Of a stretch of 7,415 nt of DNA, positions 1-6,194 are shown one piece after another. Each line of letters begins with the position of its first letter. The first letter of the stretch is position 1. Both the position numbers and the translations under genes were made by a program. This DNA comes from an uncultured Campylobacter sp. (lineage in GTDB: Bacteria > Campylobacterota > Campylobacteria > Campylobacterales > Campylobacteraceae), in the NCBI RefSeq assembly GCF_938040115.1, contig NZ_CALHXD010000287.1, forward strand, positions 1 through 7,415, read 5' to 3'. A model generated the notes under the pieces. It was not told the origin of the DNA. It did no database searches and saw only the letters and a list, made by a program, of their open reading frames with translations.

Positions 1-293
1 AAAGCTCGCAGAAAAACGCCGAGCTAAACGGGGTTAAATTTAATCAAATTTGGACCGGTTCGGTGGCGAATTTGGATAAAAAATACGACGTCGTCGTAGC
101 AAACATAATCGCCGATGTGATACTAATGCTAAAAAATGATTTGATAAATTTGCTAAAAGAGGGCTCATATCTCGTTTTAGCAGGCGTTTTGGATAAATAC
201 GAAACGCGAATTTTAGAGGCTTTTTCGTCGCTCAAACTGGTAGAAAATCAAACCAAAAACGAGTGGAAAAGCTTCGTATTTCAAAAAGCGTAA
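1..293 (+). CDS. prmA: Ribosomal protein L11 methyltransferase PrmA, C-terminal part (partial, 5' end outside the window)
   Basis: This is the last 96 codons of a gene that begins before the window; the first complete codon is at 3 and the stop is TAA at 291-293. PrmA uses S-adenosylmethionine to methylate ribosomal protein L11 in the cytoplasm. Seen in the sequence: an N-A-E-L-N-G-V stretch typical of the class I methyltransferase fold, then D-V-V-V-A-N-I-I-A-D-V-I, which matches the PrmA catalytic-loop signature (V-A-N-I-x-A), and a later L-V-L-A-G-V-L strand matching the usual L-S-G-I-L. The reading frame is open to the left edge, so the GTG at 63 is internal and not the start. Only 18 nt separate it from ftsH, and the prmA-ftsH order agrees with that of related genomes, so the two are probably co-transcribed. 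The call is firm; the SAM-binding glycine motif lies outside the window. Confidence 0.9.
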   Translation, partial: SSQKNAELNGVKFNQIWTGSVANLDKKYDVVVANIIADVILMLKNDLINLLKEGSYLVLAGVLDKYETRILEAFSSLKLVENQTKNEWKSFVFQKA

Positions 294-311
294 AATAATT
301 TAAGGAAGATA

Positions 312-2240
312 ATGGATAATAGAAAAAACGATGATAAAAATTTAAATAATGGTGGAAATAATTTTTTTAATAAAAATCCGATTTTGATTTTCGCCATTTT
401 TGCTATCATAATAGTGGTGGCATTTCGCGGGCTCGGAGGCGGCGAGATGGACGGTACGCTACTAGGACAGAGCGCGGCCGGCTCAAAAAGTACCTCGTAC
501 TCCGAGATAAAAGAGATGATAAAAAACAAGCAAGTAGCGCAGGTGGGCATCTCCGAAACCTCGATAAAAGCCGTGGATAACGGCGGCAGAACATACTTTG
601 CCAAAAGAGTAAACGACCCAACGCTAGTGCCGATTTTGGAGGAGCAAAAGATCCCTTATGGAGCGTATAGCGAGACGAACTGGTTTACCGAAATGCTCTT
701 TTCGTGGGTGCTTCCTATTTTTATTTTCTTTGGAATTTGGATGTTTTTGGCTAGCCGCATGCAGCGAAATATGGGCGGCGGTATCCTTGGGATGGGAAGC
801 TCTAAAAAGCTTGTAAACTCTGAAAAGCCGAAGGTTAAATTTGCCGACGTGGCGGGCGTGCAGGAAGCAAAAGAAGAAGTTAAAGAGATTGTGGATTTCT
901 TAAAGCACCCTGATAGATATATAAATTTGGGCGCAAAAATCCCAAAAGGCGTGCTTTTGGTTGGACCTCCGGGTACGGGTAAAACCTTGCTTGCAAAGGC
1001 CGTCGCGGGTGAAGCAGATGTGCCGTTTTTCTCAGTTTCTGGATCAAGTTTTATCGAGATGTTTGTCGGCGTGGGTGCTAGCCGCGTGAGGGATCTTTTT
1101 GAAAATGCGAAAAAAGAAGCTCCGGCGATCGTTTTTATAGATGAGATCGACGCTATCGGCAAAAGCCGTGCAGCTAGCGGCATGATCGGCGGAAACGACG
1201 AGCGCGAGCAAACGCTAAACCAGCTTTTAGCCGAGATGGACGGCTTTAGCTCGGATGCGTCGCCCGTTATCGTGCTTGCTGCAACCAACCGTCCGGAGGT
1301 GCTTGACGCAGCGCTTTTAAGGCCGGGCAGATTTGACAGGCAGGTGCTCGTCGATAAGCCTGATTTTAAAGGTAGGATCGAAATTTTACGCGTACATATA
1401 AAAGATATTAAGCTTGACCATAGCGTTAGTATCGAGGATATCGCACGCATGACGGCGGGCCTTGCGGGTGCGGATCTAGCAAACATCATAAACGAAGCCG
1501 CGCTACTAGCGGGCAGAAAAGAAAAAGGCAAAGTTGAGCAGGCGGACTTACTCGAGGCTGTCGAGAGAGCTATCGCTGGTCTTGAAAAAAAATCTCGCCG
1601 CATAAATCCGAAAGAAAAGCGCATCGTGGCCTATCACGAGAGCGGACATGCGCTTATCGCCGAGACGACAAAGGGCGCAAATAGAGTCACCAAGGTATCA
1701 ATCATACCGCGCGGACTTGCGGCGCTTGGCTACACGCTTCATACTCCTGAAGAGAATAAATTTATGATGCAGCGCCACGAGCTGATGGCTGAAGTGGATG
1801 TGCTTTTAGCAGGGCGTGCAGCAGAAGAGGTCTTTATAAAAGAGATTTCGACCGGTGCGGGTAACGACCTAGAGCGCGCGACCGATATACTTCGCTCGAT
1901 GATCTCGATATACGGCATGAGCGATATCGCGGGACTTATGGTGCTTGAAAAACGCCGCAGTACTTTCCTAGCCGGCGGTCAGGCCGATAGGGACTATAGC
2001 GATAAAACGGCGGAAAAAGTGGATGAATTTATCAAAACCACGCTTGATGAGCGCTATAAACATGTACTAGAGACGCTGCGAACCTACGGCGACGCGATAG
2101 AAAAGATGGTAGAGGCGCTTTACGAAGAGGAAACTATCGAGGGCGCGAAGGTTAGAGAGATCATCGCAAACTACGAAAAAGAGCGCGGGATGCCTAGCAG
2201 GCTCGTAAATTTAGAAGAAAACAAAGAGGAACAAGCGTAA
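312..2240 (+). CDS. ftsH: ATP-dependent zinc metalloprotease FtsH
   Basis: Full-length 642-residue inner-membrane AAA+ protease, forming hexamers in the family, that extracts and degrades unneeded or damaged membrane and cytosolic proteins. Domains in order: an Asn-rich cytoplasmic tail (1-21); membrane segment 1 (about 23-39); a periplasmic domain; membrane segment 2 (about 129-147, after W124); a Gly/Met-rich linker; the AAA+ module with Walker A GPPGTGKT (218-225), pore motif F251-V-G, Walker B VFIDEID (274-280) and second region of homology with arginine fingers R340 and R343; then the peptidase domain with HESGH (H442, E443, H446) and third zinc ligand D519. All catalytic residues are intact. 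The ATG at 312 has an AAGGAAG ribosome binding site at 302-308. The C-terminal tail is short and acidic. It lies between prmA and two phospholipid-synthesis-family genes. An 8-A run at 1585-1592 lies in frame and shows no disruption. Confidence 0.98.
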   Translation: MDNRKNDDKNLNNGGNNFFNKNPILIFAIFAIIIVVAFRGLGGGEMDGTLLGQSAAGSKSTSYSEIKEMIKNKQVAQVGISETSIKAVDNGGRTYFAKRVNDPTLVPILEEQKIPYGAYSETNWFTEMLFSWVLPIFIFFGIWMFLASRMQRNMGGGILGMGSSKKLVNSEKPKVKFADVAGVQEAKEEVKEIVDFLKHPDRYINLGAKIPKGVLLVGPPGTGKTLLAKAVAGEADVPFFSVSGSSFIEMFVGVGASRVRDLFENAKKEAPAIVFIDEIDAIGKSRAASGMIGGNDEREQTLNQLLAEMDGFSSDASPVIVLAATNRPEVLDAALLRPGRFDRQVLVDKPDFKGRIEILRVHIKDIKLDHSVSIEDIARMTAGLAGADLANIINEAALLAGRKEKGKVEQADLLEAVERAIAGLEKKSRRINPKEKRIVAYHESGHALIAETTKGANRVTKVSIIPRGLAALGYTLHTPEENKFMMQRHELMAEVDVLLAGRAAEEVFIKEISTGAGNDLERATDILRSMISIYGMSDIAGLMVLEKRRSTFLAGGQADRDYSDKTAEKVDEFIKTTLDERYKHVLETLRTYGDAIEKMVEALYEEETIEGAKVREIIANYEKERGMPSRLVNLEENKEEQA

Positions 2241-2244
2241 AGAA

Positions 2245-2889
2245 ATGCAAAACATCGGGCTAATCGCAAAACAGGGTTACAAATACGTTTTTGCTTTAGG
2301 GCTTTTGTTTTTGCTTACACTGATTTTAGGCGCGTGTCAAATTTTATTCTTCGCGCTTTTTGCGCTTTGCATATTTTGGTTTAGAAACCCAGAGCGAGCG
2401 CTAGGCAGCGACGATACTTACGCCGTGCTTAGCCCGATCGATGGCAAGATAAAAAGCATAGATAAAATTTACTATTTTGATACGCAGTGCGTTGCTATAA
2501 CTATCCGTAAGGGCGTGTTTGACGCAGGTGCGCTCAGAGCTCCTTACGATATGGAGCTTTTAGAAGCTAAACAAAGGCACGGACTTTTTTTGTGTAACGC
2601 CATGGAGGCTTCTAAAAATTTAAATGAGCGAGCCTTGTTCGTATGTAAAAATTTAGATAATAAATTTGCGATCCGAGTCATCGCCGGACCTCTTAGTAAG
2701 GGTATTTCATTTGAAAATTTCAGCCGACTAAAAGCTGGCAGGAGATTTGGCTTTTTAGGCAGCGGCGAGGTGGTTTTGATACTGCCCGCAAATACGAGAA
2801 TAAGCGTTAGCGTAGGCGAAAAAGTGGCAAGCGCGGGCATTTTAGGGTTTTTTAGCTACGAGGAAAAAGATGCAAGACAATCAGCATAA
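2245..2889 (+). CDS. Phosphatidylserine decarboxylase-family protein (short type), probably lacking the catalytic histidine
   Basis: A 214-residue protein of the short, archaeal-like phosphatidylserine decarboxylase family, whose active members convert phosphatidylserine to phosphatidylethanolamine through a pyruvoyl group made by self-cleavage. Seen: two hydrophobic segments at the N-terminus (about 13-48), the family's F-R-N-P-E-R motif just after them, S-P-I-D-G with D66, and F-G-F-L-G-S-G-E with G172-S173 at the expected self-cleavage site, followed by L-P and V-G-E-K-V. Odd: where active short enzymes have V-H-V-N-x-x-P, this protein reads F-D-A-G-A-L-R-A-P (92-100), so the His becomes G95. 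It may therefore be a non-catalytic relative, like the protein I recall between ftsH and pssA in Helicobacter pylori. The start lies 4 nt after ftsH; the best ribosome binding site (AGAGGA, 2225-2230) is rather far away, suggesting translational coupling. It overlaps pssA by 20 nt. Family membership is firm; activity is doubtful. Confidence 0.85.
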   Translation: MQNIGLIAKQGYKYVFALGLLFLLTLILGACQILFFALFALCIFWFRNPERALGSDDTYAVLSPIDGKIKSIDKIYYFDTQCVAITIRKGVFDAGALRAPYDMELLEAKQRHGLFLCNAMEASKNLNERALFVCKNLDNKFAIRVIAGPLSKGISFENFSRLKAGRRFGFLGSGEVVLILPANTRISVSVGEKVASAGILGFFSYEEKDARQSA

Positions 2890-3649
2890 ACTTCAGTTAA
2901 TGTATATTTTGCCGAATTTATTCACGGCGGCTTCGGCGTTTTTGGGTATCATTAGTATCATCGTCTCCGTGCGCGGCTACATCGCGGCTAGCGCAGGACT
3001 GGTCGAGGAGGCCAACGGCTATTTTTTTAAGGCTATTATTTACATCGTTTTGTCTCTTTTTTTGGACGGACTTGACGGACGAGTGGCGAGGCTAACTAAA
3101 ACTACGTCGAAATTCGGCGTAGAGTTTGATAGTCTTGCCGATGTGATAGCTTTTGGCGTCGCGCCGGCGATGCTTTTTTATTTTACGGTCGGACACAGCT
3201 TTGGGCGTTTGGGTTCGCTAGTAGCCGCGCTTTTTGTGGTTTTCGGAGCCATTAGACTTGCGAGGTTTAACGTAATGACGGGCACATATGAGCCGTCCGT
3301 TTTTATCGGCCTTCCGATACCTACGGCAGCGATAGTCTCGGCATTTTGGGTCGGGCTAAGCTTAGAATACGACTTTACTAGGAGCGCCGAGTGGTTTTTG
3401 ATGTTTTTGCAAATTTTGCTCTCTATTTTGATGGTAAGCAACATCCGTTACCCGAGCTTTAAAAAAGTAGATCTCAAAAGGGCTGACTTTTTGCGCATCT
3501 TAGTCGGACTTACGGTTGCGTTTTCGGCTATTTACGTTTGCCCCATCGAAGCGGTTACGACTTTAATGAGCGTTTATGTTTCTTACGGTATAATCAGATA
3601 CGTTTTTATGAGACTTAAAAACAAAAAAATCCAAAAGGAGAGCGAATGA
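2870..3649 (+). CDS. pssA: CDP-diacylglycerol--serine O-phosphatidyltransferase PssA
   Basis: Integral membrane enzyme, 259 residues, that joins CDP-diacylglycerol and L-serine to give phosphatidylserine and CMP, the first committed step to phosphatidylethanolamine. The complete CDP-alcohol phosphatidyltransferase motif is present: D66-G-x-x-D-G-x-x-A-R74, then G83, D87 and D91, with D66, D69, D87 and D91 as the expected metal and catalytic aspartates. The protein is otherwise very hydrophobic, with segments near 11-34, 50-65, 93-108, 112-130, 144-165, 176-190 and in the 210-245 region, and ends in a short basic tail. The ATG at 2870 lies inside the end of the upstream gene, with an AGGAAAAAG ribosome binding site at 2861-2869, so translation is probably coupled. 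Its stop codon TGA overlaps the ATG of the leucine-rich leader ORF. Length and motif fit the bacterial PssA type II group. A putative promoter for the next unit lies within its last codons. Confidence 0.95.
   Translation: MQDNQHKLQLMYILPNLFTAASAFLGIISIIVSVRGYIAASAGLVEEANGYFFKAIIYIVLSLFLDGLDGRVARLTKTTSKFGVEFDSLADVIAFGVAPAMLFYFTVGHSFGRLGSLVAALFVVFGAIRLARFNVMTGTYEPSVFIGLPIPTAAIVSAFWVGLSLEYDFTRSAEWFLMFLQILLSILMVSNIRYPSFKKVDLKRADFLRILVGLTVAFSAIYVCPIEAVTTLMSVYVSYGIIRYVFMRLKNKKIQKESE
3589..3594 (+). promoter_or_regulatory. Candidate sigma-70 -10 box for the leader-leuA unit, inside pssA
   Basis: A perfect TATAAT lies within the last codons of pssA, 52 nt before the leader-peptide ATG, with a T-rich stretch just upstream. 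Campylobacter sigma-70 promoters are known to lack a conserved -35 box and to rely on the -10 with periodic T-rich upstream DNA, which fits. Transcription would begin near 3601 and give a 45-nt leader before the small ORF. The same hexamer occurs by chance elsewhere in the window (inside leuA), so this is only a candidate. Confidence 0.4.
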
Positions 3650-3702
3650 ACGGCAACGTCAAATTTAACGCATTTTTCTCTCTACTTCTGCTGCTGCGCT
3701 AA
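3646..3702 (+). CDS. Putative leucine leader (attenuator) peptide upstream of leuA
   Basis: An 18-codon ORF, MNGNVKFNAFFSLLLLLR, ending in TAA at 3700-3702. It has five consecutive leucine codons (CTA CTT CTG CTG CTG) two codons after a Phe-Phe pair. It starts at an ATG that overlaps the pssA stop as ATGA and has an excellent ribosome binding site, AAAAGGAG (3633-3640), 5 nt before the start. Since pssA needs no site there, that site marks the small ORF as translated. leuA, the first enzyme of leucine synthesis, starts 70 nt after its stop. The E. coli leu operon leader similarly carries four adjacent leucine codons. By that analogy, ribosome stalling here when charged leucine tRNA is scarce would control leuA. 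The ORF, ribosome site and Leu run are seen; the function is inferred. The peptide itself is unlikely to act outside the ribosome. Confidence 0.8.
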   Translation: MNGNVKFNAFFSLLLLLR

Positions 3703-3707
3703 GCAGC
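3693..3707 (+). promoter_or_regulatory. Small hairpin spanning the leader-peptide stop codon
   Basis: GCTGC (3693-3697) can pair with GCAGC (3703-3707) across a 5-nt loop, GCTAA, that contains the leader stop codon; a T-G wobble can extend it by one pair. The 5' arm is formed by the last leucine codons, so a ribosome stalled on the Leu run would keep it from forming. No T-run follows, so it is not itself an intrinsic terminator. The pairing is seen; a regulatory role is inferred. Confidence 0.45.
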
Positions 3708-3708
3708 G

Positions 3709-3763
3709 ACTCTTTCACACCCTAATAATCAAATTTAACCACACAAACTAAAACTATAAAAAA
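3709..3763 (+). promoter_or_regulatory. G-free, C-containing stretch between leader ORF and leuA (possible Rho loading region)
   Basis: The 55 nt between the leader hairpin and the leuA ribosome binding site contain no G but about 14 C. Unstructured, C-over-G RNA is the known hallmark of Rho utilisation sites. Because no intrinsic terminator is visible between the leader and leuA, Rho-dependent attenuation is a plausible alternative. The base composition is seen; the role is inferred. Confidence 0.35.
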
Positions 3764-3772
3764 GGATAAGAA

Positions 3773-5290
3773 ATGAACGAAAATAAAATTATAATATTTG
3801 ACACTACGCTTCGCGACGGCGAGCAAAGCCCCGGCGCATCGATGAATACCGAGGAGAAAATCCGTATCGCGCGCCAGCTAGAGCGCCTAAACGTAGACGT
3901 CATGGAGGTTGGCTTTGCGGCGGCTAGTAGGGGCGATTTTGACGCGATACATCAGATCGCTAAACAAGCCTCAAACGCCTCTATCTGTTCGCTTGCTCGC
4001 GCCGTGGACGGAGATATAAAGGCTGCGGGAGAGGCTATTGCGCCTGCTAAAAACAGACGGATTCACACCTTTATCGCCACAAGCCCGATCCATATGGAGT
4101 TTAAGCTAAAAATGTCTCCAGATGAAGTGATTAGGCGTGCCGTGCGAGCCGTGGAATACGCTAAAACCTTCTGCGACGACGTAGAGTTTAGCTGCGAGGA
4201 CGCATGCAGGAGCGAGATGAGCTTTTTAAAAGAAATTTGCGACGCCGCTATAAACGCCGGAGCAAAAACCATCAACATCCCAGACACCGTGGGGTATCTA
4301 TATCCCGAGGAGATTACCGCTCGCATAGGAGAAATGGTTAAATTTATAAACGGTCGCGCAGTCGTCTCCGTGCATAATCACAACGACCTAGGCCTAGCTA
4401 CGGCAAACTCGCTAGCTGCGATAAAAGCGGGCGCCAGGCAGGTAGAGTGCACGCTAAACGGCATCGGCGAGCGTGCGGGAAATGCCGCGCTTGAAGAGAT
4501 CGTGATGGCGATAAAGACGCGCAGCGACGTATTCGCACCGCTTTACACGGACATAGTTTATAAAGAAATTTATCCCAGCTCGCGCCTGCTAGCGGGCATC
4601 ATCGGCATCGAGCCTCAGCCAAACAAAGCCATCGTCGGCAAAAACGCCTTCGCTCACGAAAGCGGCATCCACCAAGACGGCGTGCTAAAACACAAAGAAA
4701 CCTACGAAATCATCAGCGCCGAGAGCATCGGACTGGATAAAAACTCGCTGATATTAGGCAAGCACTCGGGTCGCCACGCCTTTAAAGATAAGCTAATAAG
4801 CCTTGGTTTTGAGCTAGAAGATAGCGCGCTAAACGAGGCGTTTGAGAAATTTAAGGCGCTAGCGGATAAGAAAAAAGAGATCTTTGACGACGATTTGCGC
4901 GCGCTGGTAACTAGCGAGATCATCAAGATCCCCGAAGTTTTCGAGTTTTTGACGCTAACGCAAAGCAGCTGCAACAAAGGCCTAAGCAGCGCTGCTATCA
5001 CGCTTCGTCACGCAGACGAGATCAAGAGCGACGCGGCGCTTGGCAACGGTACGGCGGACGCGATATTTAAGGTAATTGACCGTCTAAGCGGCATAAACGG
5101 CGTACTAAAAGACTATAAGGTAAACGCTGTTTCGCAAGGCAAAGACGCGCTGGCAAACGTAGTAGTGAAGGTCGAATTTGACGGCAAAACCGTCATCGGA
5201 CACGGCCTTGATATCGATACGATGACGGCGAGCGCCAAAGCGTACGTAGGCGCGCTAAACAGCTACGTTAAAATTAGCGCCTCGAAGTAA
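3773..5290 (+). CDS. leuA: 2-isopropylmalate synthase LeuA
   Basis: A 505-residue enzyme that condenses acetyl-CoA with 2-oxoisovalerate to 2-isopropylmalate, the committed step of leucine synthesis. The N-terminal TIM-barrel domain begins with F-D-T-T-L-R-D-G-E-Q (metal ligand D10, R14, E17), continues to H-N-H-N-D (H201 and H203 as metal ligands) and G-E-R-A-G-N with N237. H-E-S-G-I-H (H295) follows in the linker. The C-terminal part, from about residue 380, is the LeuA regulatory domain that binds leucine for feedback inhibition, ending in a G-H-G-L-D-I-D-T-M-T-A-S-A-K-A-Y stretch. The ATG at 3773 has an AAAGGA site at 3761-3766. No leuB, leuC or leuD follows; a strong terminator does, so the gene is probably transcribed alone or with its leader peptide. 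Length and motifs fit the bacterial LeuA group; homocitrate or citramalate synthase is less likely given the N-terminal motif and the leucine leader. Confidence 0.95.
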   Translation: MNENKIIIFDTTLRDGEQSPGASMNTEEKIRIARQLERLNVDVMEVGFAAASRGDFDAIHQIAKQASNASICSLARAVDGDIKAAGEAIAPAKNRRIHTFIATSPIHMEFKLKMSPDEVIRRAVRAVEYAKTFCDDVEFSCEDACRSEMSFLKEICDAAINAGAKTINIPDTVGYLYPEEITARIGEMVKFINGRAVVSVHNHNDLGLATANSLAAIKAGARQVECTLNGIGERAGNAALEEIVMAIKTRSDVFAPLYTDIVYKEIYPSSRLLAGIIGIEPQPNKAIVGKNAFAHESGIHQDGVLKHKETYEIISAESIGLDKNSLILGKHSGRHAFKDKLISLGFELEDSALNEAFEKFKALADKKKEIFDDDLRALVTSEIIKIPEVFEFLTLTQSSCNKGLSSAAITLRHADEIKSDAALGNGTADAIFKVIDRLSGINGVLKDYKVNAVSQGKDALANVVVKVEFDGKTVIGHGLDIDTMTASAKAYVGALNSYVKISASK

Positions 5291-5293
5291 ATT

Positions 5294-5317
5294 TAAGCGG
5301 CCAAACCGCACCGCTTA
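5294..5317 (+). repeat. Short inverted repeat just after leuA
   Basis: TAAGCGG (5294-5300) pairs with CCGCTTA (5311-5317) over a 10-nt loop. It begins 4 nt after the leuA stop and directly precedes the main terminator hairpin. It has no T-tail, so it may stabilise the mRNA 3' end or assist termination; the role is inferred. Confidence 0.4.
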
Positions 5318-5319
5318 GC

Positions 5320-5351
5320 AAATTTAAGGCTCGAATTCGGGCCTTAAATTT
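5320..5351 (+). terminator. Intrinsic terminator hairpin of leuA, possibly bidirectional
   Basis: AAATTTAAGGC (5320-5330) is perfectly complementary to GCCTTAAATTT (5341-5351). The inner bases extend the stem by a T-G wobble and two G-C pairs, giving 14 pairs closed by an AATT tetraloop. The 3' arm ends in TTAAATTT and so supplies the T-rich tail; the reverse strand does the same. It lies 30 nt after leuA, and the next gene has its own promoter. Confidence 0.85.
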
Positions 5352-5448
5352 CTAAATTTAACCTTTAAATTCGGCTTGTTTTAAAACCAACAAAAATACA
5401 AAACTCAAATTTAAACTTTCTCGCATTTACCGCCGCGCCGTTAAAATT

Positions 5449-5457
5449 TGCTATAAT
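5449..5457 (+). promoter_or_regulatory. Extended -10 promoter of the vWA-domain gene
   Basis: TGCTATAAT is a perfect TG-N-TATAAT extended -10 element, 27 nt before the ATG. AT-rich DNA with T-rich runs precedes it, as in Campylobacter sigma-70 promoters. Predicted transcription start is near 5464, giving a short leader of about 21 nt that contains the AAAGGAG ribosome binding site at 5473-5479. Confidence 0.75.
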
Positions 5458-5484
5458 CAAGCCAAATTTTTCAAAGGAGAAAAT

Positions 5485-6183
5485 ATGAAAAAAATCGCGT
5501 TTTTGTTGATGATTATCGGGGCGTTTGCGTTTGCTAAAAGCGAGGAAGCGCCGCAAAAATCAGAACCAAAGCAGCTTGAGATGGTGCTCATCCTAGATAA
5601 ATCAGGCTCTATGAGCGGACTTGAGAGCGATACGATCGGCGGCTTTAACTCGATGATTGACAAGCAAAAAGAAGCAGGCGTAGACGCAAAGGTAACTACG
5701 GTGCTCTTTGATACGAATTTTAAGACGCTGCACGATAGAGCCGATATCAAAAAGGTCGAAAAGCTAACGAATAAGGACTACGTCGCTAGCGGCAACACCG
5801 CGCTACTAGACGCTGTGGGCGACACGATAAATAAAATCTCAAAAGTCGATGATATCTACGCTAAAAACAGAGCCGTGCTTTTTGTCATCATTACCGACGG
5901 GCAAGAAAACTCGAGCAAGGAGTACTCAAAGGCGCAGATCAAAAAAATGATAAGCGACAAGCAGGAAAAATACGACTGGGAGTTTATATTTTTGGGAGCG
6001 AATATCGATGCGGCTAGCGAGGCCGAGAGCATCGGCATACAGCGTTCAAATGCCGTTAAATATCAAAATAATAGCGAAGGCGTGCAGAAAAACTTTGAGG
6101 CTGCGGCCGAGATGTCTAAAGATATGGCGATGGATAAAAAATCAAGCTCGAAGTGGCGCGAAAAGGTGCTTGAGGATAAGTAA
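5485..6183 (+). CDS. Exported von Willebrand factor A (vWA) domain protein
   Basis: A 232-residue protein with a clear Sec signal peptide, MKKIAFLLMIIGAFAFA, likely cut before K18, so the mature protein is probably periplasmic. The rest is one vWA domain with a complete metal-ion-dependent adhesion site: D38-x-S40-x-S42 (DKSGS), T105 (G-N-T-A-L-L-D) and D138 (I-T-D-G-Q-E-N). Such domains bind a divalent metal and protein ligands. The downstream part, W-E-F-I-F-L-G-A-N-I-D-A near 168-179, belongs to a widespread family of stand-alone vWA proteins of unknown role, followed by a Lys-rich tail. The ATG at 5485 has an AAAGGAG site 5 nt upstream and its own promoter. Neighbours (leuA upstream behind a terminator, a convergent TPR gene downstream) give no functional hint. 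Codon use looks like that of its neighbours. The domain call is firm; the biological role is unknown. Confidence 0.88.
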   Translation: MKKIAFLLMIIGAFAFAKSEEAPQKSEPKQLEMVLILDKSGSMSGLESDTIGGFNSMIDKQKEAGVDAKVTTVLFDTNFKTLHDRADIKKVEKLTNKDYVASGNTALLDAVGDTINKISKVDDIYAKNRAVLFVIITDGQENSSKEYSKAQIKKMISDKQEKYDWEFIFLGANIDAASEAESIGIQRSNAVKYQNNSEGVQKNFEAAAEMSKDMAMDKKSSSKWREKVLEDK

Positions 6184-6194
6184 AATTTGGCTTT

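Noticed and set aside
1585..1592. Run of eight A in ftsH as a phase-variation or slippage site
   Set aside because: The frame is intact, the run encodes ordinary Lys codons, and Campylobacter phase variation usually uses longer G/C tracts.
656..1624. Long open frame (322 codons) on the minus strand inside ftsH
   Set aside because: It is fully antisense to a gene with every FtsH motif intact, its translation is Ser/Ala/Pro-rich without a recognisable domain, and there is no ribosome binding site or promoter evidence.
3687..3697. CTG triplet run as a microsatellite
   Set aside because: Only three CTG units, preceded by CTA and CTT; the synonymous mixture points to selection for leucine codons, not repeat expansion.
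3755..3760. TATAAA just before leuA as a -10 box
   Set aside because: It abuts the leuA ribosome binding site, so a transcript starting from it would lack that site.
3790..3795. TATAAT inside the first codons of leuA
   Set aside because: It lies within the coding sequence for the Ile run before F-D-T-T-L-R-D and has no downstream start that would keep the N-terminal catalytic motif.
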